Of a DNA stretch of 64,000 bases, positions 17,138 through 26,851 are shown in pieces (within the stretch, counting starts at the first letter, position 1; every line of letters starts with the position of its first letter). This stretch comes from CAITJF01 sp032654645. Lineage in GTDB: Bacteria; Pseudomonadota; Gammaproteobacteria; Burkholderiales; Gallionellaceae. The stretch covers positions 62,001 through 126,000 of the forward strand of contig JAULAW010000004.1 of the NCBI GenBank assembly GCA_032654645.1, read 5' to 3'. Position numbers and translations under genes: made by a program. Under the pieces are notes generated by a model. That model searched no databases and was not told the DNA's origin. It saw only the letters and a list, made by a program, of their open reading frames with translations.

Positions 17138-18451
17138 TTAGGAGCTGTTAATAAATAACTGTAACAAATAAATCGAAGGTGCTATGATTGTCGTCATGGC
17201 GAATGCAGACGACCTCAAACAAATACGCACCCGGTTCGAGAAGCTTGCATGGACGTTGGACGAGCGGATGAGGCGTCTGTTTGCTGCTGCGGAAGCTGCG
17301 GTGTTAGGCCATGGCGGCGTTACAAGGGTTGCACAGGCTACCGGTGTGTCCCGGCGCGCAATTCATGCCGGATTGGAAGAGCTGGCAACCGAAAAGATGG
17401 CGGTTGAAAGTCAGGGCAAGCGAATTCGCAAAGCGGGAGCTGGCAGAAAATCTGTCACCGAAACCGATTCTGGCGTGATGGCGGCGCTGGAGAAATTGGT
17501 CGAAGCGACGACACGGGGTGATCCCGAATCACCCCTGCGCTGGACTTGCAAAAGCCTGCGTACGCTGGCTGGTGAGCTGGCTGTGAACGGCCATTCGGTG
17601 AGCTATCCGAAAGTGGGCGACTTGCTGCGGGAGTTGGGTTATAGCTTGCAGGCAAACCGAAAGATGCTGGAAGGGACGGATCATCCGGACCGCAATGCCC
17701 AATTCGAGTTCATCAACGACCAGACCGGACAACGTCTAGCGGCAGGCAATCCGGTTATTTCGGTTGACACAAAGAAGAAAGAGCTTGTTGGTGCGTACAA
17801 GAACAACGGCACAACTTGGCGCCCCGAGGGGAAGCCAGAATTAGTCAAGGTGCACGACTTCATCGATAAGGAGCTTGGGCGCGCGAACCCCTATGGCGTC
17901 TACGATGTTGCCAGCAACACGGGTTGGGTCAGTGTGGGGACGGATCACGACACGGCAAGTTTCGCGGTCGAAACAATTCGCCGCTGGTGGAATACGATGG
18001 GCAGGCAGCGTTATCCTGCGGCAACGGAACTGATGATCACGGCAGATGGTGGCGGTAGCAACGGTAGCCGGGTACGGCTTTGGAAATTGGAATTGCAGCG
18101 GTTGGCTGACGAGATCAATATCCCGATCAGCATCTCTCATCTGCCTCCGGGCACTAGCAAATGGAACAAGATCGAGCATCGTCTGTTCTCGTACATCAGC
18201 ATGAATTGGCGCGGCCAGCCCTTGATTAGCCACGAGGTGATCGTCAATCTCATTGCCGGAACGACCACTCGGAAGGGACTGAAAGTCCATGCCGAACTGG
18301 ATGAATCTTCGTATCCGTCAGGCATTAAGGTAAGTGACGCAGAATTTGAAAAAATACGCATCACCCGGAATTCGTTTCATGGCGAATGGAACTACAGGAT
18401 TGATCCGAGTGCGAGCTAAAATTGATACACTAATTGTTTAACGACTCCTTA
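17138..18451 (+). mobile_element. Complete ISAzo13-family insertion sequence (1308 bp)
   Basis: The element spans 17141-18448 and is flanked by TTA on both sides (17138-17140, 18449-18451). The ends are imperfect inverted repeats: GGAGCTGTTAATAAATAACT on the left against GGAGTCGTTAAACAATTAGT on the right, reverse complemented. The interrupted helicase frame closes exactly when the element and one TTA are removed. It carries one intact transposase gene. Confidence 0.85.
17184..18419 (+). CDS. ISAzo13-family transposase
   Basis: This 411-aa transposase has an N-terminal helix-turn-helix region (GGVTRVAQATGVSRRAIHAG). The catalytic part carries NPVISVDTKKKELVG (first Asp), MITADGGGSNGSR (second Asp) and PPGTSKWNKIEHRLFSY (Glu), then the family-typical NWRGQPL and FHGEWNY. 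ISAzo13 elements use a DDE enzyme. A start at 17196 (MANADD) is an equally good choice. The gene is intact and ends 29 bp before the right terminus. A broken, divergent relative lies at 7141-7665. Confidence 0.93.
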   Translation: MIVVMANADDLKQIRTRFEKLAWTLDERMRRLFAAAEAAVLGHGGVTRVAQATGVSRRAIHAGLEELATEKMAVESQGKRIRKAGAGRKSVTETDSGVMAALEKLVEATTRGDPESPLRWTCKSLRTLAGELAVNGHSVSYPKVGDLLRELGYSLQANRKMLEGTDHPDRNAQFEFINDQTGQRLAAGNPVISVDTKKKELVGAYKNNGTTWRPEGKPELVKVHDFIDKELGRANPYGVYDVASNTGWVSVGTDHDTASFAVETIRRWWNTMGRQRYPAATELMITADGGGSNGSRVRLWKLELQRLADEINIPISISHLPPGTSKWNKIEHRLFSYISMNWRGQPLISHEVIVNLIAGTTTRKGLKVHAELDESSYPSGIKVSDAEFEKIRITRNSFHGEWNYRIDPSAS

Positions 18452-18727
18452 GTAATAAATTGGCCTCGCTCTTGGCGCATCGTTCGGATGCCTTGGTTCT
18501 GCTGACAGCCACACCGCACAACGGCGACAAAGAGAGTTTTGCAAGCTTGATGCGGATGCTTGACCCAACTATCCTGCCTCGAAAATCAGACTATACGAAA
18601 GAAGATGTTGAGCACTTGTTCGTGCGCCGTTTCAAGAAGGATGCCCGATACTGCGGTAACAAGCACCTACCACTCCAATCGGCTAACACATAGAGCTTAC
18701 AGTGCTAACGTGGTGTTTGTTGGGAGT

Positions 18728-18970
18728 ATGGTTATTACTGGTACACAAATGGTTTCACCGCTTTATCTCGCGGGGCCAGAAATTCGAAAAAAGGATCTTT
18801 GTTGGTGCGGATCAGGTGAGAGGTTCAATCACTGCCATATGAAAAAGTTTGGTGCGGTGTATGCTCGAATCCCCGGATTTAAAAGTCCTCTTCCCATGAC
18901 AGTTCAGACTCGATTCGAGAATCCATATCCATCAGGAAAATTCTGGTGTGTCACGAGTAGTTTTGTGTAG
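18728..18970 (+). CDS. Small SEC-C zinc-motif protein, possibly a fragment
   Basis: An 80-codon frame holds DLCWCGSGERFNHCHMKKF at residues 24-42. This is the CxCGSG-x6-CH pattern of SEC-C zinc-binding domains, which are found at the end of SecA and in many small or toxin-related proteins. The following 38 residues match nothing I know. It starts after the helicase fragment breaks off, with no clear ribosome site. It may be a real small gene or the tail of a longer lost one. From its stop to 19128 I see no feature. Confidence 0.5.
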   Translation: MVITGTQMVSPLYLAGPEIRKKDLCWCGSGERFNHCHMKKFGAVYARIPGFKSPLPMTVQTRFENPYPSGKFWCVTSSFV

Positions 18971-19128
18971 TTAATACGCAAGCAAGGCCAGAATGCGGAA
19001 TTGATATTCTCCGTGTTTTGGCATCTTCATGTTAAAAGCGTTCTTTGCGTAGTTATTGAGCCCGACCAACGATAACTTTACCTTATGTTATATTTACGCA
19101 TTGAAGCGAGACGTGCTACATTGCGCAA

Positions 19129-19933
19129 ATGGATAATGAATTAAATTCTTCTTCAATTGGGGCGGCAAGCCGCTTTATTGATGCCAAGCTGGCAACGGGA
19201 TTCGCCAGTTTTTCGCTGGATGAACTGACGGATAAAACCGGGCTGTCGGTGATTGCCGCGAAAAATCAGTTGTTGCGCCTGAAAGGAAGGGCGTTTCGCC
19301 ACGGCAACAATATTTTTTGATTGTTCAGCCTGTGCATCGTGCGGTGGGTGCGCCGCCGGTGACGGATTGGCTCGATGATTATTTCAAGTGGCTGGGGCAA
19401 CCTTATTATCTTGCTTTGCAATCGGCAGCCGGCATTTACGGCGCAAGCCCACAGGCTATACAAGAGACCCAAATTATCACCAGCCTGCCGCGTCGCGAGA
19501 TGGTGATTGGCCGTATCCGGGTGCGTTTTTTTGTGAAGTCGGGCATGGCAAAAAGCCAGGCTCAGCCGCTTGCAAATGCTCATGCCCCCTTACTGTAAGC
19601 ACCCCAGAAACGACGGTGTTTGATCTCATTCGCTATGCGCCTAGTCTCGGCGGTATCGAGCGCGCCGTTGAGACCATAGCCCCGGTGTTACCACTCATCA
19701 AAGCAAAGTTACTCAAGCAAATGTTGGAGGCTGAAGGTGAGACTGCCACAGCTCAACGGCTGGGTTTTATTCTGGAAGAACTTGGCGCCAATAGTTTCGC
19801 AGCCATCGTCAAGGCGTGGCTGCCGCAGTCCTTGCAGCTTGTGCCGCTTTCAACCCATGTCAAAAGCGCCGCTACCGATTATCCGGTTAGTCGCGACTGG
19901 GGAATCATTCAAAACACGGGGAATTTGCGATGA
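19129..19933 (+). pseudogene. Decayed AbiEi-type antitoxin gene, second abiE module
   Basis: The product is spread over three frames. The first encodes ELTDKTGLSVIAAKNQLLRL, the second VGAPPVTDWLDDYFKWLGQP and LPRREMVIGRIRVRFF, the third TVSTPETTVFDLIRYAPSLG. The breaks are a missing T in the tract at about 19313-19318 and a missing C at about 19585-19590; adding one base to each restores one antitoxin of usual size. The stop overlaps the next start by ATGA, so the ancestral operon was coupled. Homopolymer errors in the assembly would give the same picture. Confidence 0.8.
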
Positions 19934-20800
19934 CTCCGTTCACCCAGCGCGATATTCTTGCGCATCAACAGCAAGTGCCGTGGCCTAATCTAAGGCAGGT
20001 TGAGCAGGGCTTATTGCTGTGCTGTGCTGTGCCGTGCCATGACGGCATTGTTTGATGACGCGTTTTTGAAAACACAAATTTCCATGCGCGGCGGGACGTT
20101 GCTCCACAAGGTTCATCTTGCTCCGGCATCAAGGTATAGCGAAGACATAGACCTGGTGGTCATCGGTGACCGCCCGGATGAGCATGTTCGAAAAGCCATC
20201 AACCGCGTTTTGCTCGGTGTGCTTGGACGCCCCACCAGTTCGGCATGGCAAGCGGTGAAGCTGGCGGTGAGAAATGCGGTCAAGCCGTCCAAAGTGCTGC
20301 GCGTGATTTACCGTGTGCCTTCGGTGGCCGATCCGAGAGGTATGCCGCTGGAGCTTGTCATCGAGGCGAATGTGACTGAAAGAAAATCTTATCGCCCGAT
20401 TTCTTTGCTGCCTTTCAGTTATCTTTTTCGCGATGAAATAGTTGCCACCACCGTCAACGGTTTTGAAATACACGAGATGTTGGGCACCAAGATGCGCGCT
20501 CTTTTTCAACGAAGGCGAGGTCGAGATTTGTTCGATCTCTACTGGGCATTGACCGAAGCTGGAACACCGGTTAATCCGGCGGAGATTATTGAGTTGTTCC
20601 TCTACTACCTGCAACAAGAGGGTACCGTTGCCACGCGAGACGAATTCATCGGGCTGCTACAAAGCCATCTGAATGACCGTGGATTTTTAACCGACATGAA
20701 TGCGCTATTGAGAACGGGTATCGCCTATGATCCGATTGCTGCGGGCGATTATGTCATCGGCAGTTTGCTCAAGTTGTTACCTGAAAAAAATGCGTTATGA
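19930..20800 (+). pseudogene. AbiEii-type toxin gene frameshifted at a GCTGT repeat
   Basis: The start at 19930 (MTPFTQRDILAHQQQ) overlaps abiEi by ATGA but runs into a stop after 41 codons. The rest of the toxin continues in another frame: SMRGGTLLHKVHLAP, RYSEDIDLVV (nucleotidyltransferase motifs), EIHEMLGTKMRALF and RGRDLFDLYWAL, to the stop at 20800. The shift falls in three copies of GCTGT at 20016-20030. With one copy the sequence would read LLLCRAMTALFDD in frame. Otherwise the toxin body is undamaged. It is switched off as it stands. Confidence 0.82.
20016..20030 (+). repeat. Tandem GCTGT x3 inside the second abiEii gene
   Basis: Three perfect pentanucleotides precede GCCGTGCC. Two extra copies (10 bp) account exactly for the frameshift in the toxin gene. 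One or four copies would restore the frame, so slipped-strand changes could switch the gene. Confidence 0.75.
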
Positions 20801-20904
20801 AATGCCGGGCTATTCCGTTTGGCAGGGTGCATTCCATGATGCTTGCATCTGATGTCGCTTGAGACTAACCTAGTCACATATTCATAAGTAACGAGGATTG
20901 TCTC

Positions 20905-21513
20905 GTGGCCGAGCCGAACATCATTTACCAATTCATCGCCAAACAAGGGGTTGCCACGGCCGCCGATCTGGCCAAGCTCGATCTGTCGCGCCCGGCGTTG
21001 TATCGCGAACTCGCGGTGCTGCTCGATGAAAGGCGCATCGTGCGGGTGCGCCGTGGGGCATATCGGGTGGCAGAAGCGATGGATGCGAGTGATTCCTGGG
21101 TGCAGGTGATGCAGCGTTATCCGCAGGGGGTGTTGTGTTTGCTGTCGGCGCTGGCGTTTCATGAGCTCACCACGCAATCGCCACCGGTCGTGTGGCTGGC
21201 GCTGCCGAAAGGCGCCTGGCACAAGCCGGAGGAATACCCGCCGTTGCGCATCGTGCATTTTTCCGGAGAGGCATTTACTGCGGGGGTGGAGACACATCAT
21301 CGGTCGGGTGGGACGGTGCGCGTGTATTCGGTGGCGAAAACTGTGGCTGATGGTTTCAAGTTCCGCAACCGCATCGGGCTGGATGTGGCAATTGAGGCGC
21401 TACGCGAGGGATGGCAGCAGCGACGTTTCACGCTGGATGAATTGAATGCGATGGCGCATATCTGTCGCGTGCATGCGGTGATACGACCCTATGTGGAGGC
21501 GCTGGTGGCATGA
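20905..21513 (+). CDS. AbiEi-type antitoxin, third abiE module
   Basis: This 202-aa protein starts with GTG at 20905 behind a GAGG ribosome site. It has an N-terminal winged helix (GVATAADLAKLDLSRPALYR; VRVRRGAYRVAE) and the AbiEi antitoxin region (GVLCLLSALAFHELT, VRVYSVAKTVADGFKFRNRI). It is expected to repress its operon and protect against the toxin that follows. Its last codons overlap the toxin start by ATGA. It is intact and only distantly similar to the other two antitoxins here, so the modules are separate acquisitions and not duplications. Confidence 0.88.
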   Translation: MAEPNIIYQFIAKQGVATAADLAKLDLSRPALYRELAVLLDERRIVRVRRGAYRVAEAMDASDSWVQVMQRYPQGVLCLLSALAFHELTTQSPPVVWLALPKGAWHKPEEYPPLRIVHFSGEAFTAGVETHHRSGGTVRVYSVAKTVADGFKFRNRIGLDVAIEALREGWQQRRFTLDELNAMAHICRVHAVIRPYVEALVA

Positions 21514-22373
21514 AGGAACAGACCCATATTGCGACTTCAATCCGGCAGCGCTTGCGTAACCTCGCCCGCGAGCGCGGCGAGAATTTTCAGCAGTTGCTGG
21601 TGAGTTACGCGCTGGAGCGTGTGCTTTATCGACTGGGACAATCGCGCCACCGTGATCGCTTTGTGCTCAAGGGGGCGTTACTGTTCCGCTTGTGGTTCGA
21701 TCTCACTCAACGTCCGACGCGCGATGCCGATTTTCTGGGATTTGGTAACGCCGAACCAGAAGAATTCGCCGTGGTGTTTCGCGAGATTGCGGGCATGGTC
21801 GAGGATGACGGACTGGTGCTCGATGCTGGCTCCGTAAAGGCCGAGGACATCCGCAAGGAGGCCGGCTATCCCGGCGTGCGGGTGAGCATGACAGCCACGC
21901 TCGATGGTGCGCGTATTCCGGTCCAGTGCGACATCGGTTTCGGCGATGCCGTGACGCCAGCGCCGTCGCAGCAAGCCTATCCCACTCTGCTGGATATGCC
22001 TGCACCGGTATTGGCGGTATATCCCCTTGAAACGGTGGTGGCTGAAAAACTGGAAGCGATAGTGAAGTTGGCCAGCTTCAATTCCCGCGTTAAAGATTAC
22101 TTCGACCTTTGGGTGCTGATGCGCTATGAAAATCTTGACCACGCTCTATTGCCGACAGCGGTGCGCGCTACTTTCGCGCGCCGGAATACAACGTTGCCGC
22201 TGACCTTGCCGGTAGGACTTGCGCCCAGTTTTGCGCTTGAGAGGCAGGCGATGTGGCAGGCATTTCTGACCCGCAGCACGCTCTCTGCCCCGCCGCTGGC
22301 CGAGGTGCTCGAAGAGTTGCGCGCGCAGTGTTGGCCTGTGCTACAGGCCGCAGCAGAAACCGGGGAGAACTGA
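21510..22373 (+). CDS. AbiEii-type nucleotidyltransferase toxin, third abiE module
   Basis: This 287-aa nucleotidyltransferase has FVLKGALLFRLW followed by RPTRDADFLG, the substrate-binding and catalytic acidic motifs, then YPLETVVAEKLEAIVKL and SRVKDYFDLWVL. This is the AbiEii/AbiGii toxin set. The LKGA variant replaces the usual GGT/S motif, which is common in this subgroup. It overlaps the antitoxin by ATGA, and its TGA overlaps the helicase start at 22373 (TGATG). The helicase was thus probably translated from the same operon. Confidence 0.88.
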   Translation: MKEQTHIATSIRQRLRNLARERGENFQQLLVSYALERVLYRLGQSRHRDRFVLKGALLFRLWFDLTQRPTRDADFLGFGNAEPEEFAVVFREIAGMVEDDGLVLDAGSVKAEDIRKEAGYPGVRVSMTATLDGARIPVQCDIGFGDAVTPAPSQQAYPTLLDMPAPVLAVYPLETVVAEKLEAIVKLASFNSRVKDYFDLWVLMRYENLDHALLPTAVRATFARRNTTLPLTLPVGLAPSFALERQAMWQAFLTRSTLSAPPLAEVLEELRAQCWPVLQAAAETGEN

Positions 22374-24253
22374 TGCAGCCGTTGATACTTGCCGAGCAGA
22401 CCAGCCAGGGCGTGGCCGATTTTCTGGAGACGACGTTTCCTGCAACGACACCGGGTTTTGAGGAGCTGGTTGCACGCTTTCTGGCAGAGCCGGGTAATTT
22501 GGCTAAAGGGCCATACGTCACTGTGGGACTGCCGTTTCGCAAAAAAACCGGTGGCAAGAAGGCGTTTGAATGGCTGAGCGACAATTTTATTCCGCACGCA
22601 CATCAGGCGCGCTCATTCGCCCGCCTTGCCGGTGACGCCCCGCTTTCAACGCTGGTTGCCACCGGGACGGGTTCCGGCAAGACGGAGTGCTTTCTCTATC
22701 CGGTTTTGGAGCATTGCCGCCAGATGCGCAAGGCTGGCCGACGTGGCATCAAAGCGATCCTGGTCTATCCCATGAATGCGCTGGCCACGGATCAGGCCAA
22801 TCGCCTGGCGAAAGAAATCGTCACCCGTCCCGAACTGGCCGGCATCACGGCTGGCCTGTATGTGGGGGGTGAATCCGGGGAGTCCAGCACGACAGTAATG
22901 CACGTCGAGGGAGACCGTTATACCGTCATCACCGAGCGCGACCGGATACGCGAAGAGCCGCCGGACATTCTGCTCACCAACTACAAGATGCTGGATTTCC
23001 TGCTCATCCGCGCACGAGACTCTGAACTGTGGCGCCACAACGATCCGGATACCTTGCGCTTTCTGGTAGTGGACGAATTGTATACGTTTGACGGGGCGCA
23101 AGGCACCGATCTTGCCTGCCTGATTAGGAGGATCAAGGCGCGACTGCGTACCTCGCCCGGTGCGCTGGCTTGCGTGGGCACTTCTGCGACGATGGGAAAT
23201 GAAGACACGAAGCCGCTGATCGATTTTGCGCGTGATGTGTTCGGTGAGCCTTTTGACGAAGATGCGGTGATCGGCGAGGACAGGGAATCGGTTGCGGAAT
23301 ACCTTGAGGATTGTTCGATTGAGTATGTGCAGATGCCGTCGGCGGCAGAGTACGTTACCCTTTCGCCTCTGGAACACGACAATGCGGATGCCTACATCGC
23401 CGCCCAATATGGGTTATGGTTCGGCACGCTTACTGATGTAACAACTGCGGCAACGCTACCGTTCAAGATTGAACTCGGACGGCAACTCAAGCAGCATGTC
23501 GCTTTCCAGAACCTTCTCCGCGATTTGAATCGCCAAGGTGGGAAATCTGTTGCGCTGGCAGATATGGTTGACGCCATTCGCCGCCGATTGCGCGATGCGG
23601 CGTCTACTCCCGATGATTACCCGGAGCGCTGGGTGTTAAGCTTGATCTCGCTTGTTTCCCACGCCGGAAAAGATGTGTCGGGCGGGGCAGCACGCGAGGC
23701 ATTCTTGAGCGTGCGGATCGAGTTGTGGATGCGGGAACTGCGGCGCATGGTGGCCAGCCTTTCCGCCGAACCCCGACTGGTACACTCAGATGATCTACCG
23801 GCCAAAGACAGGGAAAATTATCTTCCCCTGATCCACTGTCGCGACTGCCACGCCATGGGATGGGGGGCTACCCTGACCAAGACCGATGGCAGTAAATTGA
23901 AAAGCGATCTTCAGGCTTTTTATGCGGCGTTTTTCAGTAACGATGTCAGCACGAGGTTCATTTTCCCTGCCGATGTTTCGGCGCCAGTTAATCCAAAGAA
24001 GATTGAGCGCAGGCAGGCTTGTCCTGTCTGCCGCACCTTGAATGCGCAGCAGGCAGTGGAATGCAGCCACTGCGGGAGCGCTGATTTGCTGCCGGTTGAT
24101 GTGTCCAGCAATGAGCGCAAGGCGCGGCGCAACGGTGCTGCTTTCACTATCTCCCATCATGACTGCCCCTATTGCGACGGAGATCGCACGCTGACTATCG
24201 TGGGTTCTCAAGCCGCAAGTCTGGCCAGTGTCGCGGAGGGCCAGTTGTTTGGC

Positions 24254-25593
24254 AGCAGTTATCACTGCTGTCCGGTTAAAACGCGAATAGATTCAGCTGG
24301 TTGCAATCTTCCCCATGTTCTGATTTGTAGTCGCTGCCCGCAAACGCTTGCTGGATGGGCATTTTCTCGAAAAGGGTGAGCGAAAATATCTGTAACAAAG
24401 TGTAGAGCGAAGCGTCCAGATTGAGGCGCTTCTTGACGATGGCGACGAGGACATAGACCGATACGGCGATCCAGATTTGCGACTTCACCGCATTCTCCGA
24501 GTTGCCGTAGAACTTCTTGATACGCAGATGCTGCTTGATCCATTTGAAAAACAGCTCCACCTGCCAGCGCGCCTTGTAGAGCGCGCAGATGGTGGCTGCC
24601 GGCAACGCGAAGTTGTTGGTGAGGAATACCAGCGTTTTCCCGGTCTCGGGATCCTTGAACCGGATGCGGCGCAGATGCTCCGGATAGTCCTTGCGGCTGG
24701 TGGTTCCGGTGAGTGCGACGGTCTGATCGCAGATGATACCTGCGCTGCGATCCGCCACAGCCGAATAGACGCGCTTGAGCCGGGTGTTCGACTTGGCGCG
24801 GGTGACGAAGAAGGCTTGTGCCCGATGCATCGTGTAAAGCCGCGCGAAGTCCAGATAACCCCGATCCATGACGTAGATCGCGCCGGCCTCCAGCACCAGG
24901 ATGTCGAGCGCTTTGACGTCGCCCAGCTTGCCGTCGGAGATGTGGATGAAGCTGGGAATGTTGCCGCGCAAGTCGAGCAGCGTATGCATCTTCACCGCCG
25001 ACTTGGTGGTGCGAAACAACGCCCACGGAAAAAGCGACAGGCACAGATCGATAGTCGTCGAGTCCAGCGCGTAGACAGTGTTCTCCAACTCGATGCCAAA
25101 GCTGTCGCCCGCATAGAGCTTGCGCGCTTGCTCGATCAGGCGCTGGGCGAATTCGGCGTGGATACGCCAGTCGCGTGCCTCGTTGGTATCGGCCAGCGTC
25201 GAGCGTTTGGTCTCCTGCCGCAAACCCATGTGGTAGAGCTTGGCCGACTGCGCCGAAAGACAGACTTCGATGTCGCGCAGGCTCTCTCGGTACGTCAGTT
25301 GAGCGAAGGCCATCACGCGGAATTGGTCGGCGCATGTCATGGACTTCACGTAGCGGTCGCCGTCGTAGCGCTCGACGATGCGATGGAAGGTCTTCCAGGG
25401 GAGGAAGTCCATGAGTTGAGCGAACAGCGTTTTGCCGATGTTCATGGCAGCCTCCGGAAGAAAAACCGGAAGACTGCCAGAACCGCCCTTCGCCGTTCAA
25501 ATCGGAGACACCCTTCATTGCTTGGAATCCTGCGTCAATCATGGCTTTCAGCGATTCGCCCTCTCGTTTAACCGGACAGCAGTGAGCAGTTAT
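24254..25593 (-). mobile_element. IS4-family insertion sequence with 9-bp target duplication
   Basis: The element covers 24263-25584 (1322 bp). The inverted ends begin CACTGCTGTCCGGTTAAA on both sides, and AGCAGTTAT is repeated directly at 24254-24262 and 25585-25593. The helicase frame is restored when the element and one repeat are removed. The ends and the single transposase gene are intact, so the insertion looks recent and the element may still be mobile. Confidence 0.92.
24276..25445 (-). CDS. IS4-family transposase
   Basis: This 389-aa transposase opens with MNIGKTLFAQLMDFLPWKTF, typical of the N-terminal DUF4372 region found in one IS4 group. The DDE core shows YALDSTTIDLCLSLFPW (first Asp), IYVMDRGYLDFARL (second Asp) and the YREK-type signature YKARWQVELFFKWIK with the catalytic Glu. 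Length is normal and the frame is unbroken. It lies antisense to the interrupted helicase gene. Confidence 0.95.
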   Translation of the reverse strand: MNIGKTLFAQLMDFLPWKTFHRIVERYDGDRYVKSMTCADQFRVMAFAQLTYRESLRDIEVCLSAQSAKLYHMGLRQETKRSTLADTNEARDWRIHAEFAQRLIEQARKLYAGDSFGIELENTVYALDSTTIDLCLSLFPWALFRTTKSAVKMHTLLDLRGNIPSFIHISDGKLGDVKALDILVLEAGAIYVMDRGYLDFARLYTMHRAQAFFVTRAKSNTRLKRVYSAVADRSAGIICDQTVALTGTTSRKDYPEHLRRIRFKDPETGKTLVFLTNNFALPAATICALYKARWQVELFFKWIKQHLRIKKFYGNSENAVKSQIWIAVSVYVLVAIVKKRLNLDASLYTLLQIFSLTLFEKMPIQQAFAGSDYKSEHGEDCNQLNLFAF

Positions 25594-26706
25594 AACGCTG
25601 ACAAGAAGCTGATTGCGTTTTCTGACTCGGTGCAGGATGCAGCGCATCGCGCGGGTTTCTTCGAGGCGAGAACCTGGCGGCTTAATTTGCGCCCTGCCAT
25701 GGCTCAGGTGATTCACGATGCGGTGGCGGCAGGAAAGCCGCTGACACTGGCGGAATTACCGGCTGCATTCAAAGACCGCTGGGTAAATGAGTTAAAAGGT
25801 GACAAGGCTTACATCAAGACTTTCCTTCCCCCGGCCATTGCCTGGCTGCGGGATTACGACAAACTCTTGCATCAGGACGTGTTGCCGGCGGATGGTTATC
25901 TTCAGCAACTGGTGCATCGCGGCTTAACCTGGGCGATGCAGGGCGAATTTGCACAAGACGCACATGTTGGACGCACCTTGCCGCGAACCCGGACCGCATC
26001 TCTTGCTTTCAATGAAGACTCCCTCGAAGCGGCAGCAGCAGAAGCGATGCAGTCCCTGCGCGGGAAGGTGGACGCCTTGCGCGAGATTTCTCAAGACGAG
26101 GTGCTTGCCTTCATGCGCGGGTTCTTGGCGCGCATGATGCGGGTGGGCGCGATCTGGGATGATTTTCTGGTTACCTACGCGAGGTGTGGTTGCAACCTCT
26201 TTGTATACAGGAGCAACAACCCCGCCGAGTACGCGATGCTGAAGTCGCCGCGCCGCCCGAGGTATTTGTCGTTGTTGCCGTACAACAAATGCGATGCGGT
26301 CACGGGCGATGAGGCTGTGTTCTACCGAGATTGGGCTTTCAAGTCTCTCGATAATCTGAATCGCGAAGCATTCGTTGATGATTCTGTGATCGCTGACATT
26401 TACCGTGTGACACTTCAGGCACTCGAATCACAAGGTCTCGCACAGGCGGTGGAAGCAGAGCAGGCAGGCATCTTGGTTTGGGGGTTGCGCCCTGATGCTT
26501 GTCATTTGCTGGACGTGTCTGCTGAGTGGCGCTGCGATAAGTGCCACAACTCGGTGATTGACCATCCGACTACACCGTTAGCCGGAACGGTGTGCAGGCA
26601 ACTCGGGTGTCACGGACGCTATGCTCAGCACACAGGAGGGTCAACCCAGTTTTACCGGCAGTTGTACCTGACTGCGAATATCGAACGGATATCTTTGCGT
26701 ACATGA

Positions 26707-26851
26707 TCATGGTTATCACCCTTTGTAACTCCTGCTCAATAATTGGGCAGGAGAGGTTAACAACCTGGTCAAATTTAAACGCGCATAAACCCGGTTACAT
26801 GGTCAATTTTAGGTGAGCGTCAACACATCACCCGTTCCACCCGTCCAATCC
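26707..26851. other. Junction DNA between the helicase fragment and the RAYT remnant
   Basis: No gene is visible. TGGTCAAATTT (about 26767) and TGGTCAATTTT (about 26800) form a short repeated motif, followed by GGTGAGCGTCAAC. This resembles the multi-repeat end of an IS21-like element, but no transposase is left to support that. Confidence 0.25.

Larger units (their letters stand above)
16945..18693 (+). pseudogene. SNF2-type helicase fragment split by an ISAzo13-family element
   Basis: The left piece encodes TIISVDTLKRDTEYR and WDIIVIDEAHNV (Walker B, DEAH). The right piece, from 18452, encodes LASLLAHRSDALVLLTATPH, SFASLMRMLDP and FVRRFKKD, the next conserved block (motif III, TATP). Removing 17141-18448 and one TTA copy joins them in frame as KGNRTLSNKLASLL. 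The N-terminal part (Walker A) and everything after FKKDARY at about 18650 are missing. It was therefore already a fragment, or has since been trimmed. The family includes RapA-like and phage-defence helicases; which one cannot be told. Confidence 0.85.
22373..26706 (+). pseudogene. Large DEAD/DEAH helicase (MrfA/DruE-like) split by an IS4-family element and cut at the 3' end
   Basis: Residues around 95-105 read VATGTGSGKTECFLYP (Walker A), followed by ILVYPMNALATDQ and FLVVDELYTFDGAQGTD (a DEAH variant reading DELY), then CVGTSATMG. Cys-rich segments (CRDC, CPVCRTLNAQ, CSHCG, CPYC) suggest zinc fingers. The IS at 24263-25584 interrupts the gene; removing it with one 9-bp repeat gives FGSSYNADKKLIAF in frame. 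Coding homology then runs to about 26695 (YRQLYLTANIERI), where the frame is lost. The second RecA domain and any DUF1998-like C-terminus are gone. Relatives include DNA-repair and phage-defence helicases. Confidence 0.85.

Noticed and set aside
19129..20800. Reading the decayed abiE module as three or four separate small genes
   Set aside because: The pieces join into one antitoxin and one toxin after single-base or repeat-unit corrections, so they are parts of two broken genes.
24477..25571. 364-codon plus-strand frame opposite the IS4 transposase
   Set aside because: It is antisense to a clear transposase and its translation has no recognisable domain.
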